DNA from: Bacillota bacterium | GTDB taxonomy: Bacteria; Bacillota; Clostridia; Lachnospirales; Cellulosilyticaceae | Reading direction: 5' to 3' | Assembly: GCA_023457875.1 (NCBI GenBank) | Contig: JAEXBC010000084.1 | Coordinates: 1-11,699 of the forward strand | Length of the DNA stretch: 11,699 nucleotides | Shown here: positions 1 through 6,690 of the stretch, piece by piece | How positions within the stretch are numbered: position 1 is the first letter of the stretch | Layout of the letters: every line of letters starts with the position of its first letter | The notes under the pieces: generated by a model | The model's input: only the letters and a program-made list of their open reading frames with translations | Database searches by the model: none | What the model was told of the DNA's origin: nothing | Made by a program: the position numbers and the translations under genes

Positions 1-5
1 CACAT
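1..5 (-). CDS. 5' tip of an unidentified gene running off the left edge
   Basis: Only the start region of this minus-strand gene is inside the window. An AAAAGGAGG ribosome binding site (complement of about 10-18) is followed after 4-5 nt by ATG at 5-3; an overlapping GTG at 3-1 would give slightly longer spacing. No residues beyond the start codon can be read, so no function can be given. It lies beyond the yqeY terminator, so it is probably a separate transcription unit. A TATAAT-like hexamer lies at 20-25 just upstream of the ribosome binding site, but no convincing -35 partner was found. Confidence 0.45.
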
Positions 6-80
6 ATACCCTCCTTTTGATTATATGAGTTAGTATAAGTGTTTTTAGGAAATTCATTCGTCTACTTATTAAAAAACACT

Positions 81-110
81 AAAAAAGACGCCCCGTCGGA
101 CGTCTCTTTT
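81..110 (-). terminator. Rho-independent terminator of rpsU-yqeY
   Basis: Read on the minus strand, AGACGTCC pairs with GGGCGTCT (complement of 86-105, one G-U pair, about 4 nt loop). A T-run (the A-run at 81-85) follows directly. It starts about 20 nt after the yqeY stop codon, so it closes that transcription unit and isolates it from the gene at the left edge. Confidence 0.85.
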
Positions 111-124
111 AAGCATTGCACTGA

Positions 125-571
125 TTAATTGGATAAACATTGTTTGACAATGCTGCTCACTTTTGAGTTATCGGCTCTGCCACTCACCTTAGGTTTTATA
201 GCAGCCATAACTTTTCCCATATCTTTCATAGACGTTGCTCCAACTGAATCAACAGTTTGTTGAATCAGTGAAATAAGCTCTTCGTCACTTAATTGTTTAG
301 GCAAGTATCCTTGTAAAACAGTCATCTCCGCCTGAGCTTCAGCTACCAAATCTGGGCGATTTCCTTTTTCAAAATCAGCGAGCGCATCTTTTCTTTTTTT
401 GATTTCTTGAACAATAATATCAAGAATCTGTTCTTCACTAACATCCTTCAAGGTATCCTTCTCTTTTTGGAGAATGGCACCACGAACGCATTGGATGGTG
501 TTTTTGCGAAGCACATCTTTTTCCTTCATTGCTTCCTTCATATCAGAAAGTAGCTTTTCTTTCAAAGACAT
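125..571 (-). CDS. yqeY: GatB/YqeY domain protein
   Basis: A 148-residue protein, the usual length for the stand-alone YqeY family. Visible family features are the amino terminus MSLKEKLLSDMKEAMK, the RKRKDAL-like helical segment, the segment LQGYLPKQLSDEEL, and the end with MGKVMAAIKPKVSGRAD. The fold matches the tRNA-binding C-terminal domain of GatB, the amidotransferase that turns Glu-tRNA-Gln into Gln-tRNA-Gln. The role of the free-standing protein is not settled, although RNA/tRNA binding is expected. The longest frame begins three codons earlier (580), but there the AAAGG ribosome binding site (581-585) abuts the ATG; the ATG at 571 has 9 nt spacing and gives the family's usual amino terminus. 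It follows rpsU by 55 nt with no promoter or terminator seen between, the common Firmicute rpsU-yqeY arrangement. Confidence 0.9.
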   Translation of the reverse strand: MSLKEKLLSDMKEAMKEKDVLRKNTIQCVRGAILQKEKDTLKDVSEEQILDIIVQEIKKRKDALADFEKGNRPDLVAEAQAEMTVLQGYLPKQLSDEELISLIQQTVDSVGATSMKDMGKVMAAIKPKVSGRADNSKVSSIVKQCLSN

Positions 572-580
572 CTTCATCAT

Positions 581-585
581 CCTTT
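581..585 (-). promoter_or_regulatory. Ribosome binding site deciding the yqeY start
   Basis: AAAGG on the minus strand lies 9 nt before the ATG at 571 but directly touches the ATG at 580. This favours the downstream ATG. Confidence 0.7.
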
Positions 586-626
586 GTAAAAAATAGCATC
601 TTATTCATATAGTAAACAACAAATGA

Positions 627-806
627 TTAATATTGTTTATTTTTTTTACGTGCTGCTTCTGATTTCTTTTTGCGTTTTACACTTGGTTTTTCATAGTGTT
701 CTCTTTTACGGATTTCTTGCATGATACCTGCTTTTGCACAGTTTCTTTTAAATCTACGAAGAGCGCTATCTAATGATTCATTTTCGCGAACAGTAACCTC
801 TGACAT
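627..806 (-). CDS. rpsU: 30S ribosomal protein S21
   Basis: A short frame encoding 59 residues, translated by hand: it begins [20 protein letters not shown] and continues through [19 protein letters not shown] to [20 protein letters not shown]. This is clearly S21: the ENESLDxALRRFKR start, the [12 protein letters not shown] segment and a lysine/arginine-rich tail all match the Firmicute protein (57-60 residues). S21 is a basic small-subunit protein near the mRNA exit platform and the anti-Shine-Dalgarno end of 16S rRNA, acting in initiation. A very strong GGGGGGAGGG binding site lies before the ATG. A near-consensus promoter is at 880-908 and yqeY follows in the same unit. The 5' leader can form a hairpin (834-871) that may regulate translation. 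Confidence 0.97.
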   Translation of the reverse strand: MSEVTVRENESLDSALRRFKRNCAKAGIMQEIRKREHYEKPSVKRKKKSEAARKKNKQY

Positions 807-833
807 TTCTTTCCCTCCCCCCGGTGCAATGTT

Positions 834-871
834 GTGCTTTATGCATTTGTACGGAGAAAAGATTAAAGCAC
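834..871 (-). promoter_or_regulatory. 5' leader hairpin of rpsU mRNA
   Basis: On the minus strand GTGCTTTA (871-864) and TAAAGCAC (841-834) form a perfect 8-bp stem around a 22-nt loop. The stem starts almost at the predicted transcription start. The loop contains CTTTTCTCC (861-853), which can pair with the Shine-Dalgarno segment GGAGGGAAAG (818-809) with one bulged G and one G-U pair. The stem is seen directly; a regulatory role is inference. Confidence 0.5.
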
Positions 872-879
872 TACGTTAA

Positions 880-908
880 ATTATAAAGTAAAATAATTAA
901 TACGTCAA
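880..908 (-). promoter_or_regulatory. Sigma-A promoter for rpsU-yqeY
   Basis: The minus strand carries TTGACG (-35, complement of 903-908), a 17-nt spacer and TATAAT (-10, complement of 880-885). That is 11 of 12 consensus positions with optimal spacing. Transcription would begin around 872-873, leaving a leader of about 65 nt before rpsU. No other start signal is needed for yqeY. Confidence 0.9.
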
Positions 909-957
909 GTATTCCAAGTACATTTATCAACTTTTATACACACAGTTTTACAAAAAT

Positions 958-3597
958 TTAAACTTGACCTTTAATCGTACACATTGCTTCTTTTAGTGCA
1001 TCAGGTAATTTTGAGATGTCTTTTCCACCTGCTTGCGCCATGTTTGGCCTTCCGCCACCTTTACCACCTAAAAGCGCCGCAACTTGACCGATAATCTTGC
1101 CACAGTGAATACCTTTATCTACTGCACTTGGAGTAGCCATTGCAACAAGGTTAACCTTATCGTTTTGAATAGAAGCTAAAAGAACCATGCCATCTTGGAG
1201 CTTATCTTTTAATGAATCACCTATATTTTTAAGACCATCCATATCTAAACCATCAATCTGGCTAACCAGTACTTTTATACCGTTGATCTCTTCTGCCTTT
1301 TCAATGAGTGAGCTTGCTTTGCTATTTGCCATTTCGGCTTTAAGCTGCTCACATTCTCTTTCAAGATTTTTATACTCAGTAGAAAGATTCTCCACTTTTT
1401 TAACAACGTCACTTTTTTTAGCTTTTACAAGGGTAGCTACTTCATCAAGGGTGTTTTCCATGCTTTGGTAATATGCAATAGCACCTCTACCAGTAACTGC
1501 TTCAATACGTCTTACGCCAGCAGCTACACCTGCTTCAGACATAATCTTAAAGGTACCAATTGCTGCAGTATTTTTTAGGTGAGTTCCACCACATAATTCA
1601 ATAGAATAATCCCCAATATTGACAACGCGAACGCTCTTTCCATACTTTTCGCCAAACAATGCCATCGCACCTAATTTTCTAGCTTCATCAATAGGCATCT
1701 CTTTCACTTCAATAACTAAGCCTTCAAGGATTTTTTCATTGACTAAGGCTTCAACCTTTTCTAGTTGCTGCTTAGTAAGTGGCTCAAAGTGAGTGAAGTC
1801 GAAACGAAGGCGATCCTTATTAACATTTGAACCAGCCTGCTCAATATGAGGGCCTACTACTTCTCGTAGCGCTTTTTGCAAAAGGTGAGTTGCACTATGA
1901 TTACGTGAAGTATCCATACGGGTAGCAGTTTCTACAGTAAAGGTTGCTGCTTGACCTTTTTTAATTGAACCTTCTATCACTTTAGCGTGGTGGGCAAATT
2001 TGCCGCCAATCACCTTAGTGGTCTCTAAAACTTGGGCTTTACCAGTAGCAGTAGTAATCATACCATTGTCTCCAGCCTGACCACCGCTTTCTGCATAGAA
2101 AGGCGTTTGGCTTACCACAACATAAATGGATTCACCGCAAGCTGCAGCATCTAGAAGCACTTCATCATTTGCCAATATCTCCAATGTTCCTTGTGTTTCT
2201 AAATGGTCATAACCCACAAAGGTAGTCTTCATTGAAGGGTCCATTTGATTAAAAACAGTTTCATCTGCTCCCATATATTTTGAACCACCTCGTGCATCTC
2301 TTGCTTTTTGTCGCTGTGCATCCATTGCCGATTTAAAACCTTCTTCATCTATCTGTAAGCCTTGTTCCTCTAGAATCTCACGAGTTAAATCGATAGGGAA
2401 GCCATAAGTGTCAGAAAGGGTAAAGCATGACTTGCCATCTAGCATTGTACTTCCTGAAGCTTTCATTTCCTTAATGTGACCTTTTAAAATCGTTAAGCCA
2501 CGGTCAATTGTTTCGTTGAAGTTCTTTTCTTCAATGGTAAGAAGTTTGGTGATATAGGCATATTTATCTTCTAATTCTGTATATTCATGTTTAGAATTAT
2601 CAACTACCGTTTTAACAAGTTCATTTAAGAATAAGCCTTCTATGCCAAGTAATTTTGCATGTCTAACAGCACGTCTTAAAAGTCTTCTCATGACGTAGCC
2701 ACGCCCTTCATTTGAAGGAAGGACGCCATCAGCAGCCATAAAGGTTACGGAACGAATATGGTCTGTTATAACACGAATGGATACATCTTGTTTGTAGTTG
2801 TCTCCATAAGTTACATTTGCTAGCTTACAAACATGATCGCGAATTGCCTTAATAGTATCTACATCAAAAATCGAACTTACACCTTGCATCATTGCTGCAA
2901 GTCTTTCAAGTCCCATACCTGTATCAATATTTTTTTGTGCAAGAGGGGTGTACGTACCATCTTCATGACGCTCAAATTGAGTGAACACAAGATTCCAAAA
3001 TTCCATATAACGGTCGCACTCACAGCCTACTGTACAATCTGGCGAGCCACAACCAAATTCTGGGCCTCGGTCAAAGTAAATCTCTGAACAGGGACCACAG
3101 GGACCATCAATACCAGCTTCCCAAAAATTATCATCCTTGCCCATATAAAAAACTTTTTCTTTTGGTAGACCGATTTTATTTCTCCAAATCTCAGCTGCTT
3201 CTTCATCCTCCTCGTAAACTGTTACATATAAGCGTTCAACAGGAATCTCAAGATGCTCTGTGACAAACTCCCAAGCCCATGAAATGGCCTCTTCCTTAAA
3301 ATAATCCCCAAAGGAGAAATTTCCTAACATTTCAAAGAAGGTACCATGGCGTGCTGTTTTACCAACATTTTCGATATCACCTGTACGAATACATTTCTGG
3401 CAGGTAGTCATTCTGGTTTTAGGTGGTTCTTCTTGGCCCGTAAAGTAAGGTTTTAAAGGTGCCATACCAGCATTAATCAGTAATAAACTATTATCATTAT
3501 GTGGCACTAATGGAAAGCTTTTAGCGCGAAGATGCATTTTACTTTCAAAAAATTTAAGGTACATTTCACGTAATTCGTTTAAACTATAATTTTTCAT
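958..3597 (-). CDS. alaS: Alanyl-tRNA synthetase
   Basis: A full-length cytoplasmic AlaRS of 879 residues that charges tRNA-Ala and clears mischarged Ser/Gly. Domains in order: a class II catalytic core (residues 1 to about 240) with TCQKCIRTGDIENVGKTARH and HGTFFEMLGNFSFGDYF (84-100), and motif 3 NIDTGMGLERLAAM (223-236); the tRNA-recognition region (about 250-460); the editing domain with zinc ligands HSATH (567-571) and CGGTH (669-673); a heptad-like coiled coil (about 715-765); and the glycine-rich C-Ala domain with LLGGKGGGRPNMAQAGG (842-858). A cysteine-rich insert (C167, C170, C183, C188, C192, C194) sits in the core, as in other clostridial AlaRS. All key residues look intact. An AGGAGG site lies 5 nt before the ATG. 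The gene follows the VanY-like gene by 28 nt without its own promoter, so it should depend on the T-box promoter upstream. No terminator is apparent after it. Confidence 0.98.
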   Translation of the reverse strand: MKNYSLNELREMYLKFFESKMHLRAKSFPLVPHNDNSLLLINAGMAPLKPYFTGQEEPPKTRMTTCQKCIRTGDIENVGKTARHGTFFEMLGNFSFGDYFKEEAISWAWEFVTEHLEIPVERLYVTVYEEDEEAAEIWRNKIGLPKEKVFYMGKDDNFWEAGIDGPCGPCSEIYFDRGPEFGCGSPDCTVGCECDRYMEFWNLVFTQFERHEDGTYTPLAQKNIDTGMGLERLAAMMQGVSSIFDVDTIKAIRDHVCKLANVTYGDNYKQDVSIRVITDHIRSVTFMAADGVLPSNEGRGYVMRRLLRRAVRHAKLLGIEGLFLNELVKTVVDNSKHEYTELEDKYAYITKLLTIEEKNFNETIDRGLTILKGHIKEMKASGSTMLDGKSCFTLSDTYGFPIDLTREILEEQGLQIDEEGFKSAMDAQRQKARDARGGSKYMGADETVFNQMDPSMKTTFVGYDHLETQGTLEILANDEVLLDAAACGESIYVVVSQTPFYAESGGQAGDNGMITTATGKAQVLETTKVIGGKFAHHAKVIEGSIKKGQAATFTVETATRMDTSRNHSATHLLQKALREVVGPHIEQAGSNVNKDRLRFDFTHFEPLTKQQLEKVEALVNEKILEGLVIEVKEMPIDEARKLGAMALFGEKYGKSVRVVNIGDYSIELCGGTHLKNTAAIGTFKIMSEAGVAAGVRRIEAVTGRGAIAYYQSMENTLDEVATLVKAKKSDVVKKVENLSTEYKNLERECEQLKAEMANSKASSLIEKAEEINGIKVLVSQIDGLDMDGLKNIGDSLKDKLQDGMVLLASIQNDKVNLVAMATPSAVDKGIHCGKIIGQVAALLGGKGGGRPNMAQAGGKDISKLPDALKEAMCTIKGQV

Positions 3598-3625
3598 TTT
3601 ATCCTCCTGTAATGAATGATTTATA

Positions 3626-4210
3626 TTAGCCTTTATGCATTAATACATATTCTTCAAGGCAAAGTTGCTGCTTATAAATGTGATAGGCAGCTTTCTTACC
3701 TACATAGCGATAATGCCAAGGTTCATACGTAATATGAGTAATCTCGACTTTATTTTTGGGATAGCGTAAAATAAAACCTTCCTTGTAGCAGTTACGAGTT
3801 AGCCAAGCCCCTGTTGGAGATTGGGCAAAATCAGTAATGAGTGGATCATCTAATAGACGCATACTTCTTGTTGTCACATCTATGGCAAGTCCTGTCTGAT
3901 GTTCACTTGTACCAGGTCTAGCAACAATGTGACTAGCCGACTCCTGCGCCTCTATAAGACTTTGACCTTGATTCATATAAAAATGCGTTTTTCGATTAAA
4001 AAGCTCTTCTTGGTAAGTGTAAGAACGATAGCCACTTACAAGCACTAAGGGCTCTAGACGATATAGCTTTAGACGTAGGTTTAATCTTCTAAAGGCACTA
4101 CGCACTTCCTTACAAATATACACTTTTGAGGCGTGTAGATGCACCAGTCTTTTAGGTATATCCTCCTTTTTTAAAGGATATTCACTATTAACTAACCTTA
4201 ACCATTCCAT
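3626..4210 (-). CDS. VanY-like D-alanyl-D-alanine carboxypeptidase (M15), no signal peptide
   Basis: A 194-residue M15-family (VanY/DacB-like) zinc peptidase, expected to cut the terminal D-Ala from D-Ala-D-Ala-ended peptides. Visible motifs are SGYRSYTYQ (59-67); TSEHQTGLAIDV (101-112) with zinc ligands His104 and Asp111; and YEPWHYRYVG (162-171) with catalytic Glu163 and the third zinc ligand His166. All active-site residues are present. The amino terminus MEWLRLVNSEYPLKKEDIP goes straight into the domain: no signal peptide or membrane anchor is visible, unlike most VanY/DacB proteins. The start is well supported by GAGGAGG 6 nt before the ATG, just after the T-box terminator, and leaves no room for a leader. 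It is the first gene under the alanine T-box and precedes alaS. A cytoplasmic role (D-Ala-D-Ala or muropeptide turnover, alanine salvage) is inference; L,D- or D,D-dipeptidase activity is also possible. Confidence 0.88.
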   Translation of the reverse strand: MEWLRLVNSEYPLKKEDIPKRLVHLHASKVYICKEVRSAFRRLNLRLKLYRLEPLVLVSGYRSYTYQEELFNRKTHFYMNQGQSLIEAQESASHIVARPGTSEHQTGLAIDVTTRSMRLLDDPLITDFAQSPTGAWLTRNCYKEGFILRYPKNKVEITHITYEPWHYRYVGKKAAYHIYKQQLCLEEYVLMHKG

Positions 4211-4230
4211 ATATTACCTCCTCTTGAATA

Positions 4231-4265
4231 CAAAAAAAACCTCAATCCCTAATAGGGACGAGGTT
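4231..4265 (-). terminator. T-box regulated Rho-independent terminator
   Basis: On the minus strand AACCTC-GTCCCT pairs with AGGGAT-TGAGGTT around an ATT loop (complement of 4238-4265: 12 bp, one G-U pair, one bulge), followed by eight T residues (A-run 4232-4239). Its 5' arm contains the GTCCCT segment that can instead pair with AGGG of the T-box motif, which gives the antiterminator. It lies about 20 nt before the VanY-like gene. Confidence 0.93.
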
Positions 4266-4470
4266 TCTCGCGGTACCACCCTAGTTATAGACATGACATC
4301 TATCACCTTAAGGATTGTTAACGAAATCACCCGAATATCTTTACTTTTGTATTTTCGAGATATTTACTCCAAGACTGCTTCTATAAATAGGTATTAAAAA
4401 GCTCACAGCAAATGCTTTTCTCTCTGAAAACCCTTATTTATATACTCCTTCTCTTCACAGTAGCTAATAT
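4232..4470 (-). ncRNA. T-box riboswitch, alanine-specific (GCA specifier)
   Basis: A complete T-box leader that reads tRNA charging and controls transcription of the VanY-like gene and alaS. The conserved T-box AGGGTGGTACCGCG is the complement of 4269-4282. Stem I has an arm TATAAATA (4442-4435) pairing with TATTTATA (4389-4382), the AGAGAG element (4425-4420), and on its 3' side the specifier context GAAGCAGTCTTGGAG. Here GCA (4378-4376) is the alanine codon. The small hairpin ATAGA-TCTAT (about 4303-4285) just before the T-box fits stem III. The antiterminator bulge UGGU would pair with an ACCA tRNA end, fitting discriminator A of tRNA-Ala. Uncharged tRNA-Ala stabilises the antiterminator and charged tRNA allows termination. 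The stem I boundaries are approximate. Confidence 0.95.
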
Positions 4471-4512
4471 ATATATACGATGTATTAGGTTATCATATGC
4501 GTTTATTCATAA

Positions 4513-4541
4513 ATTATATTTAATCTTTTATGTTTTGTCAA
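4513..4541 (-). promoter_or_regulatory. Consensus sigma-A promoter of the T-box operon
   Basis: The minus strand reads TTGACA (complement of 4536-4541), a 17-nt spacer, then TATAAT (complement of 4513-4518): a perfect consensus promoter. Transcription would begin near 4506, ahead of the T-box. Its -35 lies 29 nt past the stop codon of the DUF1015 gene. Confidence 0.93.
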
Positions 4542-4570
4542 TATCGAACAAACATCTTCGTTTTAAGGAA

Positions 4571-5797
4571 CTAATTGTCTAATGGATGGATAAAAATACC
4601 GCTACGTAGTTTAGGCTCAAACCAAGTAGATTTAGGTGGCATAAGTTGATTTGCATCAGCTACATTCATTAATTCATCCATTGAAGTAGGATACATACTA
4701 AAGGCAATATCCATATCAGTTTCGCAACGCCTATTAAGCTCTTTAATGCCTCTTATGCCGCCCACAAAATCAATACGTTTATCCTCCTTTGGTTTTTGAA
4801 TGCCAAAGATAGGCTCTAATATATGTTCTTGAAGTAAAGAAGCATCTAAGCATGCAACAGGATCCTCCTCCCTCACCCAATTCGGACGAATCGTAAGGCG
4901 ATACCACTTACCTTGATAGCGCATACCAAATGTATGACGTTGATCTGGTTTATAGGTAGTGGTAGCGATCTCCTCAAGGTCAAATTTCTCCTGTATTTTA
5001 CTAAATAGTTCTTCCTTATTTAAACCGCTCTCATCCTTTAAGACGCGATTATAATCCATAATATAAAGCTGCTCCTTTGGAAAAACAACAGATAGGAAAT
5101 AATCAGAAGACTCACTTTGCTTTCCTTCTTCACGATACTTACGGGCTACAGCTGCAGCTGCAGCTGCTCGATGATGTCCATCTGCTATATAAAGGGCTTC
5201 TGCCTTTTCAAAGCTAGTTATGATTTTTGATATACTCTCTTCGTCCTCAATTCTATAGACTTCATGGGTAACGCCATCCTCGCATGTAAAGTCATATATA
5301 GGCTTGTTAAGCTGCACATAGTTCATCATCCACTTGGTAAAATCCTGCATTTCCTTATACGCCAGAAAAATAGGACCTGTATGTGCTTTGCAATAAGTGA
5401 CGTGTTTAATACGGTCTAGTTCCTTGTCTGTACGTGTATTTTCATGCTTTTTAATAATACCCTTATCATATTCAGCTGCTGATACCAAGCACACAAGACC
5501 ATATTGCACGGTAAATTCATTTTTTAGCCCATAGATATATAAGCTTTTTTGATCTTGAACAAAAACCCCTTCTTCTCTCATTTTAGCCAGTGTATTTCCG
5601 GCAAAAGCATAAAGCTCATCACCTTGGGGATGTTCAATATGCATTTCTGGTTTGTCTATATGTAAGAATGAATAAGGGTTTCCTTCTACACATATTTTTG
5701 CTTCTTCAGTATTCATTACATCATATGGTAAAGCTGCCACTTTTTCTACTAGATCTACTCGTGGCATAACTGCCTCAAAGGCACGAATGGTTGCCAT
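4571..5797 (-). CDS. DUF1015 family protein
   Basis: A 408-residue protein, full length for the DUF1015 family of bacterial and archaeal cytoplasmic proteins, whose biochemical role I cannot state. Family marks are the amino terminus ATIRAFEAVMPR followed by VAALPYDVMN (about residues 19-29), the segment KKHENTRTDKELDRIKH (116-132), AHTGPIFLAY (138-147) and the signature YIADGHHRAA (203-212). The GHHR motif (207-210) and the KHExTR segment look like active-site candidates, which is inference. No signal peptide or membrane segment is seen. GHHR is followed by six alanines encoded by a GCTGCA hexamer repeat. The longest frame starts two codons earlier (5803), but that ATG is only 1 nt from the AAGGGAG binding site; the ATG at 5797 has 7 nt spacing. 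It is divergent from plsC. From general knowledge, clostridial homologues are often near serine biosynthesis genes; none is visible here. Confidence 0.9.
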   Translation of the reverse strand: MATIRAFEAVMPRVDLVEKVAALPYDVMNTEEAKICVEGNPYSFLHIDKPEMHIEHPQGDELYAFAGNTLAKMREEGVFVQDQKSLYIYGLKNEFTVQYGLVCLVSAAEYDKGIIKKHENTRTDKELDRIKHVTYCKAHTGPIFLAYKEMQDFTKWMMNYVQLNKPIYDFTCEDGVTHEVYRIEDEESISKIITSFEKAEALYIADGHHRAAAAAAVARKYREEGKQSESSDYFLSVVFPKEQLYIMDYNRVLKDESGLNKEELFSKIQEKFDLEEIATTTYKPDQRHTFGMRYQGKWYRLTIRPNWVREEDPVACLDASLLQEHILEPIFGIQKPKEDKRIDFVGGIRGIKELNRRCETDMDIAFSMYPTSMDELMNVADANQLMPPKSTWFEPKLRSGIFIHPLDN

Positions 5798-5804
5798 AAT
5801 CATA

Positions 5805-5811
5805 CTCCCTT
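5805..5811 (-). promoter_or_regulatory. Ribosome binding site deciding the DUF1015 start
   Basis: AAGGGAG on the minus strand lies 7 nt before the ATG at 5797 and only 1 nt before the ATG at 5803, so the inner ATG is preferred. Confidence 0.75.
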
Positions 5812-5820
5812 CATCTTTTT

Positions 5821-5847
5821 AGTTTATCATATCACAATACTTGTCAA
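5821..5847 (-). promoter_or_regulatory. Probable promoter of the DUF1015 gene
   Basis: A perfect TTGACA (complement of 5842-5847) is followed after 15 nt by TAAACT (complement of 5821-5826), a weaker -10 at short spacing. It would give a leader of only about 15-20 nt. The -35 is clear; the exact -10 is uncertain. Confidence 0.5.
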
Positions 5848-5905
5848 CATTGAATATAAGAAATGTAATTGCCCTACGATTTATTTGTATTTTCTTATTT
5901 TTTCT

Positions 5906-5935
5906 ATGACAGAGGGTAGGCTTCTGTATTATAAT
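5906..5935 (+). promoter_or_regulatory. Sigma-A promoter of plsC
   Basis: ATGACA (5906-5911), an 18-nt spacer, then TATAAT (5930-5935): 11 of 12 consensus positions. Transcription would start near 5942, about 25 nt before the plsC ATG. It is divergent from the DUF1015 promoter, with about 60 nt between the two -35 elements and no obvious operator. Confidence 0.8.
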
Positions 5936-5967
5936 AGTAGGGGTTAAAAGGATGGGAGGTTATTGTA

Positions 5968-6687
5968 ATGAGAACAATAATATGGTATATCAGTTTTGTA
6001 GTAACGCTTATTGGTACCTTACCCCAGCTACTAAAAGCTAAAGGACTTCAAAAAAAGGGGGATTTTGCTACATATGAGGCGCATATACATCGAGTTGCTG
6101 CAAAATGGATGCAAGGTAATATAAAACGTAGTGGCTCAACGGTAGAAGTAAAGGGAATAGAAAATGTTCCCCAAAAGGATACCGTTGTATTTATCAGCAA
6201 TCATCAAGGGAACTTTGATATTCCTTTATTAATGGCTTATATTGATAAACCAAAAGGATTTATTTCTAAGATCGAAGCTAAAAAAATCCCTATTGTGGCT
6301 ACTTGGATGGAGCATTTAAATTGTGTTTTTATGGATAGATCAACATTAAAGGGTTCAGCTGGAGCTATTTTTGAAGGTGTCAAGCAACTCAAAGCAGGTC
6401 ATTCTTTAGTTATATTTCCAGAAGGAACACGAAGCAAAGGCACTAAAATGGGCGAGTTCAAAAGTGCCAGCTTCAAATTAGCCACTAAGGCTGGCGTACC
6501 GATTGTACCGGTTACCATTGATGGTTCCTATAAAATTATGGAAAATCAAAACAACTGGATAAAACCAAGTCATGTTAAGCTTACGATTCATCCACCTATT
6601 GCAACAAAAGGTTTATCCAAGGAAGAACTCGAGCAAATACCCAATCAAGTTTATAAGCAAATTGCTAGTGCATTACCAAATCAATAA
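5968..6687 (+). CDS. plsC: 1-acyl-sn-glycerol-3-phosphate acyltransferase (PlsC family)
   Basis: A 239-residue membrane-associated acyltransferase, the usual length. It transfers an acyl chain to lysophosphatidic acid to make phosphatidic acid, the precursor of CDP-diacylglycerol. An amino-terminal hydrophobic segment (about residues 4-22) should anchor it. The catalytic HX4D motif is NHQGNFD (His79, Asp84), the acceptor-binding motif is FPEGTRSKG (150-158), and the last block is VPIVPVTIDGS (177-187). GGGAGG lies 8 nt before the ATG. It is the only plus-strand gene, is transcribed alone from the promoter at 5906-5935, and ends at a bidirectional terminator. A different acyl acceptor within the PlsC superfamily cannot be excluded, but PgsA, encoded in the converging operon, uses the product line of this reaction. 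Confidence 0.93.
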   Translation: MRTIIWYISFVVTLIGTLPQLLKAKGLQKKGDFATYEAHIHRVAAKWMQGNIKRSGSTVEVKGIENVPQKDTVVFISNHQGNFDIPLLMAYIDKPKGFISKIEAKKIPIVATWMEHLNCVFMDRSTLKGSAGAIFEGVKQLKAGHSLVIFPEGTRSKGTKMGEFKSASFKLATKAGVPIVPVTIDGSYKIMENQNNWIKPSHVKLTIHPPIATKGLSKEELEQIPNQVYKQIASALPNQ

Positions 6688-6690
6688 AGC

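Noticed and set aside
1187..1471. Plus-strand open frame of 94 codons inside alaS
   Set aside because: It is antisense to a fully conserved AlaRS coding region, has no ribosome binding site of note and resembles no family.
2833..3087. Plus-strand open frame of 84 codons inside alaS
   Set aside because: It is antisense to the AlaRS catalytic core and is explained by that gene's codon usage.
3001..3130. Cysteine-rich insert in AlaRS as a novel metal site
   Set aside because: Similar cysteine-rich inserts are, from general knowledge, present in other clostridial AlaRS, so it is a lineage feature rather than a novelty.
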